64,000 bases of DNA from Triatoma infestans (Eukaryota; Arthropoda; Insecta; Hemiptera; Reduviidae). The notes beneath the pieces were generated by a model. The model was not told where the DNA came from. It saw only the letters and a program-made list of their open reading frames with translations, and did not search any database. The stretch is from NCBI GenBank assembly GCA_011037195.1, contig JAAEAF010003486.1, forward strand, positions 1 through 64,000, written 5' to 3'. This document shows positions 51,601 through 62,356 of this stretch, one piece after another. How positions within the stretch are numbered: position 1 is the stretch's first letter; each line of letters opens with the position of its first letter. The position numbers and the translations under genes are program-made.

Positions 51601-53529
51601 TTCACACATTATATTTCTTAAGTTCAAAAATCTCTAAATTATTTTATAGAGTTTCTGATATTCTCAAGCAAAAACAAATCATTAACTTCAATATCAACAA
51701 ATGCAAATTAAATACATTACGCTTTTTTATCAAGTTTCTTAATTCATCCTTTTCTTTATAGTTTTTAGGAAGTTCACCACTGTGAGTTATTTTCCATTCT
51801 TCTAAACATTTCAACAATGGAACAACATAAGGTACATGAGCATGATCTTTAAGATCCATTTCATCAAGATTAATCCGGGACACATACTGTTCAAGAGCCA
51901 TAAAAGGTCTATCTAGGCGTAAATCTGGATTTTGAGTATCAGGATGAGACTCAATGATTGTGTGCTCCTTTATTTGTAAGCGGATTAGACCAATTAAACC
52001 ATAACTTCGAGCGACAATTAATGGGACTCCTAAATTCCATAGTAATTCAGATAATGGCAACAACGCCCTAGAACAATGTTTATGCGATCAATTTGTTAAA
52101 TAACAAAAAAGATCTTTATTCAGTGTCTCAGAAAAAACTTTTTAATTTTGGAAAGATTTATCATAACACTCACCTCTCATTTAAAGTAGTAGCAATAACT
52201 ACTGAAAAACTGCTAAAGAAATTGGGATTATTTTTCAATAATTCTTCGATCGGTTCATCTACATAATCTCCTTTAACATCTGGATTTAACTCAACTAACA
52301 GTTGCGTAGCAATCTGTGCTCTTGGTTTGCCCAAAGAGTCAATATCAAGAAAAAAACTAAAATGAAAAAGTAGAAAAATTCTTAAATTATGAAAGTTAGT
52401 GTCAAAGTAATTAACATGTATGAAATGTAATGTCCAAGTACTTAACACTACAAACTTAGATATTTGGAAGATAACTTTCATGAATGGCCGGTTCTGTTTA
52501 CCTACCAAATACATAATTTGTAGACGATTAAAATAGATTAGATTAATTTAAGTAGTATTATTCGAATAATAATCAGAATGGTTAACAATCGAAGATTTAA
52601 AACATTACGAACAACTAAAAGATTTGTTTTTAAACAGTACGAGAACAAATTATTTCTTTTTCAAATTGATTTTTCATTTGCTTTCTTCTGTAAAAATCCA
52701 AATATAAATACTACAGAATAAACTGCCCACATAGCGAACTGTCAAATTTCTAGTACAATTAATAGTTCTAGTAGGTATTTTTAAATTAATATTGCATAAA
52801 CCAGATAGGTTACTCTGAGAAACGGTAAAAACAAAAAATAATTTTCATCTGAACTATATCATTCATTATTATATTCTCACTTCTCTTTGGATTTAATACT
52901 GATTATGATGAAAAATAGATACTCAGCTAATTTCACAAAAGTTCATCAATTCCGTGAAAATAGATTAAATTTTCATAACATAAAATCCCAAAAAACTGTC
53001 TGGGAATGGTTTTTGCTCTCTTTAAAACTTTCTAATAATGCCTTAAACCTGTATGCAGTCTATATACACATTTCTAGATAAATTAAACATGAATATGGAA
53101 ATCTTAAGTACTCTTTAATCATCTTGCTTATTTGAATAGATAAAATAATTTACAAAGCGTAAAATACTCTGAACAATTACTTTGCGCCAATATCTTCTTC
53201 TGAAACCTTTTTACCATCAACTATTGTGAATCCACCAATTCCTGGGAGAACAAGAGACTTCAAAATTTCTGTTCCCAAACCTGTAGCGTTAATAAGACAT
53301 ATATGGCTTCCTTCTAACGCATTCTGTCCATGATCTCCCCATAATCTATATATTAGAAACAATTAAAAATGTAATCATTACATCATTGCGAATTTCATGA
53401 ATTTAAAAACAAATCTTAAATCACAGTAATTGTGATTATATATTAAGACAATTAAATTTACCTTAATTGTCTGTCATATTTTTTTGATTTCTCAGATTGT
53501 TCCGGAGATTTTGGTGCTGGTGAAGCCAT
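45650..53529 (-). CDS. NAE1: NEDD8-activating enzyme E1 regulatory subunit (NAE1/APP-BP1/ULA1)
   Basis: Regulatory half of the heterodimeric E1 that, with UBA3, adenylates NEDD8 and starts cullin neddylation. Ten exons on the minus strand: 53529-53462, 53345-53181, 52356-52174, 52067-51721, 50548-50397, 50133-50000, 46462-46260, 46190-46060, 45984-45867, 45762-45650. All borders are GT/AG and phases fit; total 1,614 nt, 537 residues, against about 534 in the human protein. The N-terminus has the E1 signature [11 protein letters not shown] and a ThiF/UBA-fold nucleotide-binding-like segment ([19 protein letters not shown]), then conserved segments [51 protein letters not shown] and CRYGGAELH. 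The catalytic cysteine resides in the partner UBA3, not here. The 3.5-kb intron between exons 6 and 7 holds a twin-primed LINE. A minus-strand AATAAA at 45483-45488 lies about 160 bases past the stop. Confidence 0.97.
46560..46950 (+). mobile_element. LINE RNase H C-terminal fragment, NAE1 intron 6
   Basis: Reads [13 protein letters not shown], then RSGHT..LTHS, VTNHI and [10 protein letters not shown], the decayed C-terminal RNase H/Cys region of a LINE. Stops interrupt it. An antisense 77-codon open frame is not a gene. Confidence 0.6.
47145..47205 (-). mobile_element. SINE (family 1) 3' module fragment
   Basis: Shares 'ccctacgctatccaaa' and 'gggcccatata' with the 3' end of the copy at 5092-5330. 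Only this end survives. Confidence 0.55.
47576..49082 (+). mobile_element. RTE/Jockey-like LINE with inverted 5' half (twin priming), 12-bp TSD
   Basis: Bases 48459-47576 read on the minus strand as the RT domain ([41 protein letters not shown], then [20 protein letters not shown] with YADD changed to YADV), ending at RVRVF. Bases 48472-49045 read on the plus strand as the next part ([37 protein letters not shown], then a C-terminal end at QAR). The 3' tail is 'gagtagtagta'. 'accttggaaagg' flanks the whole at 47564-47575 and 49083-49094. Several stops and frameshifts are present, so it is dead. Confidence 0.9.
48459..48483. repeat. Palindrome at the LINE inversion junction
   Basis: Perfect 12-bp arms 'tcccaggttttt' (48459-48470) and 'aaaaacctggga' (48472-48483) with a single C between, exactly at the join of the inverted and direct LINE segments. 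Confidence 0.9.
49475..49690 (+). repeat. CTTACT/AGTAAG family fragment, NAE1 intron 6
   Basis: 'ttctcgaaaacggctccaac', 'ttctataaacttggtac' and an 'aaacattttcccatgaaaat' block in family order. Confidence 0.55.
50820..51260 (-). repeat. Diverged CTTACT/AGTAAG family copy, NAE1 intron 4
   Basis: Blocks such as 'gtacctccagttttattgat' and 'ctatgagttatc' sit at family spacing. Weak similarity only. Confidence 0.35.
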
Positions 53530-54075
53530 TGTATTGTTATCAAACAGATACGACCAAGAAATGTACGTACTCCATTTCAGAATTAAGGTTATGGAAATAC
53601 CGTCCTGTAACCTCCACCAAGTGTAGTAATACGCTGATAGGATACCATACGCTCAAAACAGCAAAGGTAAGGAACAGTACCCGATTCTTAAAATTGGAAC
53701 GAATCAATGTATGAACGAAACTACAGTATAATAATTCCTTTACTATCCAAATATGTACAAAAATAAAAATACGCGTTAAGAAAAATTTGATCACTGGCTG
53801 CAAAACCGTTCGAGATGTTGGCTAAATAAAAAAACTAAAAAAATCCTAATGATTTACTCTAAACAAAAACTAAATAATAAAAATTCGGAAACTTCAAAAT
53901 CAATACAGTATAATCTCAATAGAATAGCAAGAAGTTTATATGTATAAAGTAATGAACGAAACATTGACAAAATTATGTTCTCCAACTCAAATCGGATCTT
54001 TGCACTATGATGGGTCCAAAAAAGTGACACCCTCCTCGCCACAAACGTTTCTATCCACTTACCTCGCAAATCACA

Positions 54076-54089
54076 TATCGATATCGATA
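54076..54089. promoter_or_regulatory. Two overlapping DRE-type sites (TATCGATA) upstream of NAE1
   Basis: TATCGATA at 54076-54083 and again at 54082-54089. In Drosophila this motif (bound by DREF) marks housekeeping promoters. It is about 550 bases upstream of the NAE1 ATG, so a 5' UTR would have to span the gap. Confidence 0.35.
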
Positions 54090-54779
54090 GTTTATCGAAT
54101 ACACTTCTGCTTTACTGCTGTCTTAATAACAAACTGATTTCTCTCTCTTTGCGTACGTACTCGGCGCGCTTCGCTTTTTTCTATAAGTGAGCAGTCACCA
54201 GGATAAATGAGTTTATATTTACGTTAATTAATTATTATAATTATATTATTATAATATCCTTAATAAATAATCCTTATAATATCTTTAATGAATTACTCTT
54301 TTTCCTAGTCATATGTCATATTATAACCGCTTACTCAGCAGAAATTTATTACTAGTAATGAATGTTGTAACGGCGAAGGTGGCGCTATCTATGGAGGAAA
54401 CCATGAACGAAAGGGGTTAACAGAGGAAATTGTTTTTTGAAAAGAGTTGATAGGTTATACCGTGAATTCTATAAATGTGATACGCGTGTTTACACTGTAG
54501 GAATTGACTTTAGTAAAAAAGATTACGACTAATAATGTGTTTATTCTTATTTAACTAAAGTGTGTTGTGCTTGAAAGAGTTTACTGTTTATTCTTAGATA
54601 TTGTGTGTTATTTTTTTTAATAAATTCTGTGTTTGCTACTCATAACCAAATAGACAAAATTTTGCTAAACTCATTTCCTCCCCTTCTCATTGCTACAAAT
54701 GAATATTGAAAGTAAAGCAAAAAATGAAAACATTCACACATTGTTTTTATGACCATTGATGAAATCACTGGGTGAAAGC

Positions 54780-55310
54780 GGAAGCTATATCTAGTAAAAA
54801 ATGACGGAAGCGCTTATGTTGCTTTTTCAAATAGCGAGGTATCCATGAAAATTGTCTTCCTGCCTGCCGATTCGCGTATACCATTCCTTACGTTAAGCCA
54901 CAACTGCCCAATATTTTGAAATTGCGCCCCAGGATTTGGGTCCATAAAATTTAAGGAATGATTTACCCTGAGGTACTCATAATTCGGTCATTTAGAAGGG
55001 GATCATAGCCCCACCAGGAATCTGCGATTATGGTTGTACCCGGTAAAATTCTGCTACGAATGACAGACATGTCGCGGCCGTTCGGTTTGAAACTGGTTCC
55101 AAGAAACACTTTTTGGTGACCCTCTGGAAGCAGCCGAATACTTACTGGCCTCAAATTACGCGACCCTTATGTGATTTTCTATTATGAAATTTAGCCTCGT
55201 CTATTTCTCCTGTCATTCCCGGTCTGCCCAGTGTATAATTTCTATCGAGTTTTACATTTACGCAAATCTCACGACAGAAGTTATTCAACAAATGCGTGAT
55301 TATGAACATT
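54780..55310 (-). pseudogene. Merlin/ISXO2-like transposase relic upstream of NAE1
   Basis: The minus strand from about 55300 reads GRPGMTGEIDEAKFHNRK (the first catalytic Asp region of ISXO2-like transposases). It continues with SVIRSRILPGTTIIADSWWG near 55060 and VNHSLNFMDPNPGAQFQNI near 54960-54910, in the family's order. A frame change and stops break it, so it is a relic. Possible cargo or host use is not suggested by anything seen. Confidence 0.75.
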
Positions 55311-55462
55311 AGCCATAGAAGTGATCAGAGTATGTTGCGGATAGCGTAAATTTAGTCAACACATAACCATTTCTACTAAATTAGAAAAGTTGTTGTAGTT
55401 GGTTCCGCAGAGCTGGAAAGCATCAGAGATATTTTCCGTGATAGCCTCCTTCTTTTTGTGGT

Positions 55463-55501
55463 CATCGACCGGTTTTGGACGTTCGCCCATCATCAGGATG
55501 C
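55463..55501 (-). ncRNA. Hammerhead-like motif, left arm of 55389-55676, degenerate
   Basis: Minus strand: CATC, CTGATGA, stem GGGCG/CGTCC, then AAAAC in place of GAAAC, then CGGTC and GATG. The core G is missing. Confidence 0.45.
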
Positions 55502-55598
55502 ATTTGTCAATGTGATAACATAGATTTGCACAGAGCAAATTTCGTTGATACACTAATTAGTGAATCTGTTACTTGGCGTAATTACTGTTTGACAAATG

Positions 55599-55637
55599 CA
55601 TCCTGATGATGGGCGAACGCCAGAAACCAGTTGATGA
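55599..55637 (+). ncRNA. Hammerhead-like motif, right arm of 55389-55676
   Basis: CATC, CTGATGA (55603-55609), stem GGGCG/CGCC(A), GAAA (55623-55626), ACCAGT, T, GATG. The conserved core is intact, but stem II has lost its closing pair and the stem III palindrome is broken. Confidence 0.5.
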
Positions 55638-56029
55638 CCACAAAAAGAAGCAGGCTATCACGGAAAATATCTCTGAAAATTAGAAAACCTTAGTTTGGAT
55701 TGGCCGAAAATAGTATTTTTTCTAATGCTACAAGAAAAATTACATCTTACCCCGTTTACATTATTTCTTCTGCGACATCTAAATCTATTTTCTGTATGAT
55801 TCATGGTGCATAGTTGCCCACATGTAAATAATTTTTCATTTAAAAGGCAACCATGTGTTTGCAATAACGCATGATTTTAATTTAATCAATGGCCATGCGT
55901 ACAATATCACATACGCTTCTTTCCCAGCCTTTATGAAGCATATTTATTGATAAATTAAAGAAAAAACACAAAAAAAAATAGGTAAAATCAAATTTGAGTT
56001 GCGAGATTTGAGTCAAGTGAGGTACTAGT

Positions 56030-56280
56030 ACGTTATTTTTTAAAAACTGTTAAACGGATTATGGTGCGGTTACCTAATCAGAATACCAAGTTTGAACTTC
56101 TTGCGACTTTTCCTTTTTGGGATATTTTGGTCACACACACAGACTATTCGCTAAAAATCTTGTTTTCGTATTGAGGGGATCTCCAAAGTATATTTCCGGT
56201 GAAAACTCTAAAAAATCTGGCACGATCGCAACACTTACTCTTACTATATTAGTAAGAGAAAGTAAAAATGACACCCAACA
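56030..56280 (-). repeat. CTTACT/AGTAAG family end fragment
   Basis: Ends 'cgatcgcaacacttactctt' and then 'agtaagagaaagta'. Contains 'atatttccggtgaaaactc', as at 26310. Confidence 0.65.
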
Positions 56281-57684
56281 TTGAATAATGAAAACGTGTT
56301 TCATATTTAAATATTTTACTGGTATTAAAAATAAAAAATCTAAGAAATCGTAATCCGTGCAAAAATCATTTTATGTTCTGTGGAGATATGTATGTAGCTT
56401 GGCTTCGAATAGTTGATTGTCGCCCACCCACCCGACCACAATTTTTTATCAGATTATAATTGCTGAAGTCAATGCCAAATGTGCCATTTTTCGAGAGAAA
56501 ATAATAATTCTGCCTTAAGACGACTGGAACAATCTTGCGTCACTTTTGTCAATCACATTGGTCAAAACTAGCGAAAAAGTGACATAGTCCAATGCTTTTA
56601 ACTTAAGGCAATTGCCGAAGCGATGAAAGCATTTCATCTTTTTCATAGGTTTGAATCTATCTTTAAGGATTGGTGCTTAAAATTGAATCAAATGATCACC
56701 CTTCTAATGACCAAGTTTTAACTACGCATATTATTTGAAGTGCTGATATTCAGAAAGTTAATTTTAAAGAATTTATATAAACTTTGATGATCTCAGCTCC
56801 TCCGAACCTTGCTTATACAAATTTTTCAAAACATACTATAATTATAATTTTAACTTAGTCATGACCAGATCATGAAACATCGTTTCATTAATTTCTGTTT
56901 ATTTTCTCCTGCGTGTGTAGACTTTACAGGCAACATAATATGTTTCGCCATTTTTGGTTTCATTAAGGATTAGAAATTAAAAAAAGTTTTATATGCGATT
57001 CTATTAAAATAAATATAAAAAATGGTAAAATTTTTAATTTCAATTATGCAGTCATTTGCTCAATAAGATTACAGTACAAAAAATATAGTTTATCTAAATT
57101 CAATAAATACTTTTAATGTGCTGAAGAAGAGTAAACATAAATCTCTGAAATGTTTTATTATGTCCATCTGAATTTTTCAAAACCCATTTGCCAACTCATG
57201 GAATTATTAATGCCATATTCAGATTTTCACATTATAGCTTTGGAACTTCATAGTCCATCGGCAACTTTTTCGATGGCTTAACATTAACTCTAAAACGTCT
57301 ATATACTTCATCCATAACCCTAAGTCTTTTGTGACTTTTAAGAGTGGGGCCTTCTAAATTATACCTTTTATGACCATAGTTCTGAGAAGATATGAGTGGG
57401 ACTATTCTCTGACTTTCCTGAAACAGTTTGGCAACTTTTATTAAGATGAAAATTATTAATCCTTACTAAAATTTCTCTTTTACTGTAAGCATCCATGTTT
57501 GGATTAATTTTAAATTTTCTAATCCGAGGGGTCTTTCTACTTTAATATTAATGCAACAATGAGCTACTAACTATAGAGTTCTTTCCTCAAGGGCGCATTT
57601 GCTTTTTTTTTTAAGAACTAGAATAATATTAGAATATTTTGGAAAACGCGAATTCTGAGTCTTCGGGTTGAGATCGCATCACTG
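56281..57684. other. Intergenic DNA without recognised features
   Basis: AT-rich, no long open frame and no clear repeat seen. Confidence 0.35.
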
Positions 57685-57860
57685 ATTTAGAATAAATCGT
57701 CGATGTTTCACCCATAATGCATTCAAGCTTCTTCAGCGAAGTCACTGGATTATATTTCAGACAAAATAAGTGTTGAACTAGAAAATTAAACCAGCAACTA
57801 CTCTGAAATATGGCCGAAACAGCGGTTTATACCAAACCACGACGTGGCCTCACCCAAAGA
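57685..57860. repeat. Inverted pair of hammerhead-like/Penelope-like segments
   Basis: Minus strand at 57690-57740: CTGAAGAAGC then GGGTGAAACATCG. The plus strand at 57800-57850 has 'ggccgaaacagcggttta' and 'aaaccacgacgtggcctcac', matching the sequence after the 38-kb motif. Diverged. Confidence 0.4.
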
Positions 57861-58899
57861 TTCCCTAGCGTTTTGCAAGACGATGGCAGTGGAAGCCTGA
57901 GAAATCATAGAACGTTTTTTCAACTTAAACCGATCTTTGCTTGAGTTCTCAGTAAAGACAACTCTTCGCAACCTACAGACCGTGTTTGCAAAAGCATTGA
58001 AGGGAGTAAATCTAAGAATAACACGGCGATGACTTAAACCTGGGGCTTCGGCATACGTTTCCAAATCTATTTTTGCTCAATAGAATGAAGGGACAGGACT
58101 ATTGAATATGATAGATCCCTAAACATCTCTTCAATTCGCGGAAAGTCTAGGCGATTCTAGTTTCAGGGGTGGAGTTACCCTGTGCATCCTCGCCACAGGG
58201 TTTAGAGAACTTGCTATTGCTCGGGTAAACGGGCTTGCGTCACCAGCAATCTTGTGTCTTTCTACCTTTAGGCGGTTATTCCTCTGAAAACAGGTTCTTA
58301 CTTTAAGAGCCTACTTGGGCATTGGAGAATCTGGGGCGGAACGCGGGGAAGGACTTACACGCTGAGGAATTGACTGGGAGCCTGGAGTGGTAGGAACCTT
58401 GACGAGGAACCATCACATTTACATAATCTCATTAATTCTGTACCCCACTCTTTGTAATTTTATAAACTATGGAAAGCAATCATTGTAAAGACCCTCAGTC
58501 CGAGGCATACAGAGTGCTGAAATCGTCACGAAAGACAACAGTAGTGTTGAGGAAAGGCATATCATGATGCTTGTACTACAAAATCAAGTAGTTTGGGAGA
58601 GTGTAATTTCTACAAGGAGGTGGAAACCCTTGGTTCCTCTTGCGAGAAGCCTGAGCACTGGTGCTTCCATGGAGAATCTGAATATGAGTGTTGAGGAGCC
58701 TTCCCTGAGCGGCGAGACGAGGAGTCTGTTGGAAGGTGGATATCGAATGGACCCGCGAAGGAGGAGATCAGCAAGAAGAGAAGAAGAATTCTGAGTCGCT
58801 AGAAAGCGCACACGAGACTAAATGCTTAACAAGAGACTAAAAAAGTGAGAAGACTAAGGAGTTACAACTCGCCGGGGTTGCAACCGATAGAGAGAAATA
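57861..58899. other. GC-richer intergenic block, possible old transposon
   Basis: Open frames at 57798-58064 (minus) and 58564-58794 (plus) are Arg/Ser-rich. GC content is higher than in the flanks, which suggests transposon or processed-sequence origin. No motif recognised. Confidence 0.3.
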
Positions 58900-59180
58900 T
58901 GACCGAGGATACTTTCTCTTACCGTAATTTTCATAGTTAACTGACGAACTACCTTCAAACTTATGTTTAAGTAGTTTAAATGGTTTATTGACTTCAACTT
59001 CTCAAAAAAAAGTTCCAAACAGAAGTGATAGGGCTCTGTTTGTATAGTTAGTGTCCCAAGTTTAATCAAGCAGTTGGTATTACGGAGAAAAACACAAAAA
59101 TAGAAAAAACTTTTCAGTAATGTCCTAATTCCGGTCAACTGATTTTCTTCAAATTTAATTCTCGACCATTTTAGTTGAAG
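58900..59180 (-). repeat. CTTACT/AGTAAG family fragment
   Basis: 'gatactttctcttaccgtaa' and 'ccggtcaactgattttcttc' match the family. Confidence 0.5.
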
Positions 59181-59283
59181 AAGATATCAGGAGCGTCCAA
59201 AAAAATCGATGAACAAGTTCTTTTAAAAAACAAAATACATAAGAATACACTTCAGTACAAGAAAGAAACAACAAAAATAGTTA

Positions 59284-60600
59284 AAACTGGTTATTTGATA
59301 AGCCATATTGAAAACTAAACCATCATCCCCCGCCCCCCCAAAGATTTGTGAATGTAAGGGAGGTATAAAATAATGTATTTTGTATTATGTTCATTACCCC
59401 TTAAAAGTTTCCTTCCGTCTGAATCTTACGCTTCTAAATTTTTTTATTACAGATAATTTTTTTTGTCCCTACAAAAAAAAAGCTTAGCTTACCGACATTT
59501 CCGAAGGGAACCCCAGTGATCAAACATTGATATTTTATTAAAAAACACTTTTCTTTTTTTTTTACACCTTATATATTTCATTAGGGCTAAAACATTTTAC
59601 AAGAAAATATGGAATATTTGCAATAAAATATATAAACAATTTTTCTTATGTTAGCCCTGGTGAGTATATATATATTGTAACGTTGGCGAAATCTGTAGTT
59701 TATTTAGACCAGACTCTTCAAACAAATCTGTAATATTATAACTTTTGTACCTTCAAAAGATTTGAGGGTATATGTTTTCAAACATTGTTTGGACTAGTTG
59801 AATAAATTTCATGAGGAAAAGCTTTCCCGCATATGCTTTTTGCTACTCTGTCGGCGGATTATGGATTTTGGAAATTTTATCTATGTAATAGAATAAGAAA
59901 TACGTATTGAGAACTGTTGGCCTTTCAGCCGCACGCAGGCAGACAAAAGTCAGATAACAATAAAATTTTATAACCTTTAAAACAAGCCATTACAAAGCAG
60001 GAAATGGTGTATTCAAGCAACAGTATAATCGGCAAAAAATTTGTCTTCACTTATCTTTTTTGTTCCTTGAGAATAATTTTTGCAATTTGACAAAAATTCC
60101 CCCTCCCTCACTCACTCTCTGACATAAATAAACAAACAAACATTCTGAGAGTTTTCGCAGTCAAAAACTAGATTCAATCGGAAATCATGGTGGTTGGGTC
60201 CACAGGACTGGTAAATACCAAAGACATTTTCTATAAAAGCTTTCATTATTTCAGATGTTCACCTGTCTTCAAGATTTAGCTATGTGTAAGTCTATCACAT
60301 AACACTGTTTATCAAAACATCCTGATGAAGGATGAAAGAGTGAAAACCGTCATGATCACAAATGATGTAGGTAGCACCGAAAATATCACTGGTATTTCCA
60401 CAGCAAATGTCAGTTATCTAAGCTAAATGTAGGGACAAAAAAAATAATCTGTAACAAAAAATTTTGAAGAGTAATGTTCAGATGGAACGAAACTTTTAAG
60501 GTAATGAACATAGTAGAAAATACATTATTTATTTTGTTCCTTCCTTGCATTCAAAAATCATCGCATTTAGTAGTTAACATTGCTATCAAATAACCAGTTT
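59284..60600. repeat. Large inverted repeat (arms about 170-200 bp)
   Basis: 'aaactggttatttgata' (59284-59300) is inverted at 60584-60600. The arms continue inward ('ggtaatgaacat' against 'atgttcattacc', 'agataattttttt' against 'aaaaaaataatct') to about 59480 and 60430. The interior holds a hammerhead-family relic near the right arm. Probably a DNA transposon, class unknown. Confidence 0.6.
60185..60415. mobile_element. Diverged member of the hammerhead foldback family
   Basis: Begins 'gtggttgggtccaca' and ends near 'gaaaatatcactgg'. Contains CATC-CTGATGA (60323-60329), a weak stem II and GAAAACCGTC. It lies inside the larger inverted repeat 59284-60600. Confidence 0.5.
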
Positions 60601-60699
60601 GGTACGTACAAGTGATATATTTTTAATAATATTAAAGCAGTAAGTTGTAAATTTTAATATTCACCGCAAAATTAAAGGTTGAAAAGAAGAATCTGTGTA

Positions 60700-62356
60700 G
60701 CAAACAAACACACACGCACATATGTACATACAGACACACACACACTCGTTCACACCAGCATTTTGTATCAGAATTTCGAACAAACTTTGACCTGTGCTAC
60801 CCTGTACTGTTGTCATGTAAGTTAGTTAGTATCACTGTAGTTTTCGTACGAGTACGATCTCCACCGCCATCAACTCTATGTATGTTATATCATTTGTAAA
60901 ACTTAACAAATTAAACGTACCATCATCATCATCATCAATTTGTCATTTGTTAAAGTGAAGTTATAGTGGAAATATATCTGTTTTATCATAGCACCAATCT
61001 TTTCTCTGAGCTACCCATCGGGAGACTACTACGGTGGAACTCCAAACCGTCTTTATCCCGAACATTTTGGTCCTCCGTTCTGGATATTTTAAAATTGGTG
61101 CTCTGTTCTAAATAATTTAAAACACCATTAAAGATTTTGGCCATCAATCTGCATCACCTTATAATACATTTATGAAGAGTTCGTTCTCAGAGTGGGGGAA
61201 CATTGAAATACTATTCTGAAGTATTCATCAACCTAACTGGAATATTTTAAAATATTTTCAAGAATAGTGATCATCATACTGGACTGTTAAAATCATATTT
61301 TGAAGGAAAATTCAGGTATTCTTTATTACCATTTATTACGTTTAGTGGATTCTCATTGGGTGCTGCGTAATGAGTCATACAGACTGACCTACAAACTTTC
61401 AACAAATCAACTATGGCTCTAGTGGTCAACTCATCGATTCCATCAATTTAAATTAATTTATGTTTTAATAAAAGAGAAAATTAACTTCAGCATTTTGCGT
61501 AAATATTCATAGATTATTTTCAATATTATTCAAAAGTGTATTGCAATAAATTAGCACAGGTCATTCAAATTGCGATTAATTAAATTTTATTTTGGTGCGT
61601 AGGTTACATAATTTGTTGAATATTTTCTTTATAAATTCATCTGTAAATAATTTTATTTTAACATTTATTTGAATTCTTACTTTTCAACCAGTATTTAAAA
61701 AAAAAAAAAGTTATTATAAGAATATAGACTGGTTTTCACTTTATTAATACCAACTTCATTTGATAGATGTTTACAAGCAATCAGAATTAAATATCGGACT
61801 TGGTTTATTTGTAAAATAGTTTTTTTTTTTGTAAATCTCTTTGTAAATTTTGTTTAACCAATCTTTTCAGCTTTGCTTATGTTTAATTATTTTCTTTCCG
61901 TTTTTTAAAGAATGAGTTTCAGTTAATTTATGAACATTTCAAAATTGAGCGTTACTTTGTATGTATATAGATTGATTTCTAAGTTTGTTTGTGTGTGCTG
62001 TTGCAGGTTTTCTAGCTATTCATGTTTTAAATGTTCGTTCATTCTATTGATGATTATAGGAATTAATTATGAGTTAATTTATAAACAATATAAGTTGAGT
62101 ACATCTCATTTAATATAGGTGGATCATTTCTCAGGTATCAGATTATTTATGGTTATCATTTTGGCATCTATCAGCCAATATTTATCTATTATATGTACAT
62201 ATAACACTTGTATTTCTGACTTCGCCCACTAACCTAATTTATTTATGTTGACAACTAATTTCTGCTTTATTAATTTGCAGATACATCACTTACAAAATTC
62301 TGAATAATTCTTGAATTGATATTTTATCATAATTTTCTATAAATTATACCTTTATC
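60700..62356 (+). mobile_element. Probable 5' LTR and leader of the BEL/Pao element
   Basis: The sequence upstream of gag is non-coding. Around 61060-61110 it repeats 'ttggtcctccgttctgga' and 'attggtgctctgttcta', which resemble the post-LTR leader of insect Pao elements. An LTR end is therefore likely a little upstream, roughly 60.7-61.0 kb, in a stretch with a (CAT)n run at 60921-60937. I cannot fix the LTR borders because the 3' LTR is outside the window. 61150-62340 is AT-rich leader with no other gene. Confidence 0.4.

Larger units (their letters stand above)
55389..55676. mobile_element. Foldback element with hammerhead-like arms, 11-bp TSD
   Basis: Begins 'gttgttgtagttggttccgc' and ends 'aaatatctctga', the same two end points as the 19.8-kb copy. 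The arms are inverted around a spacer at about 55515-55585. Flanked by 'aaattagaaaa' at 55378-55388 and 55677-55687. Confidence 0.85.
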
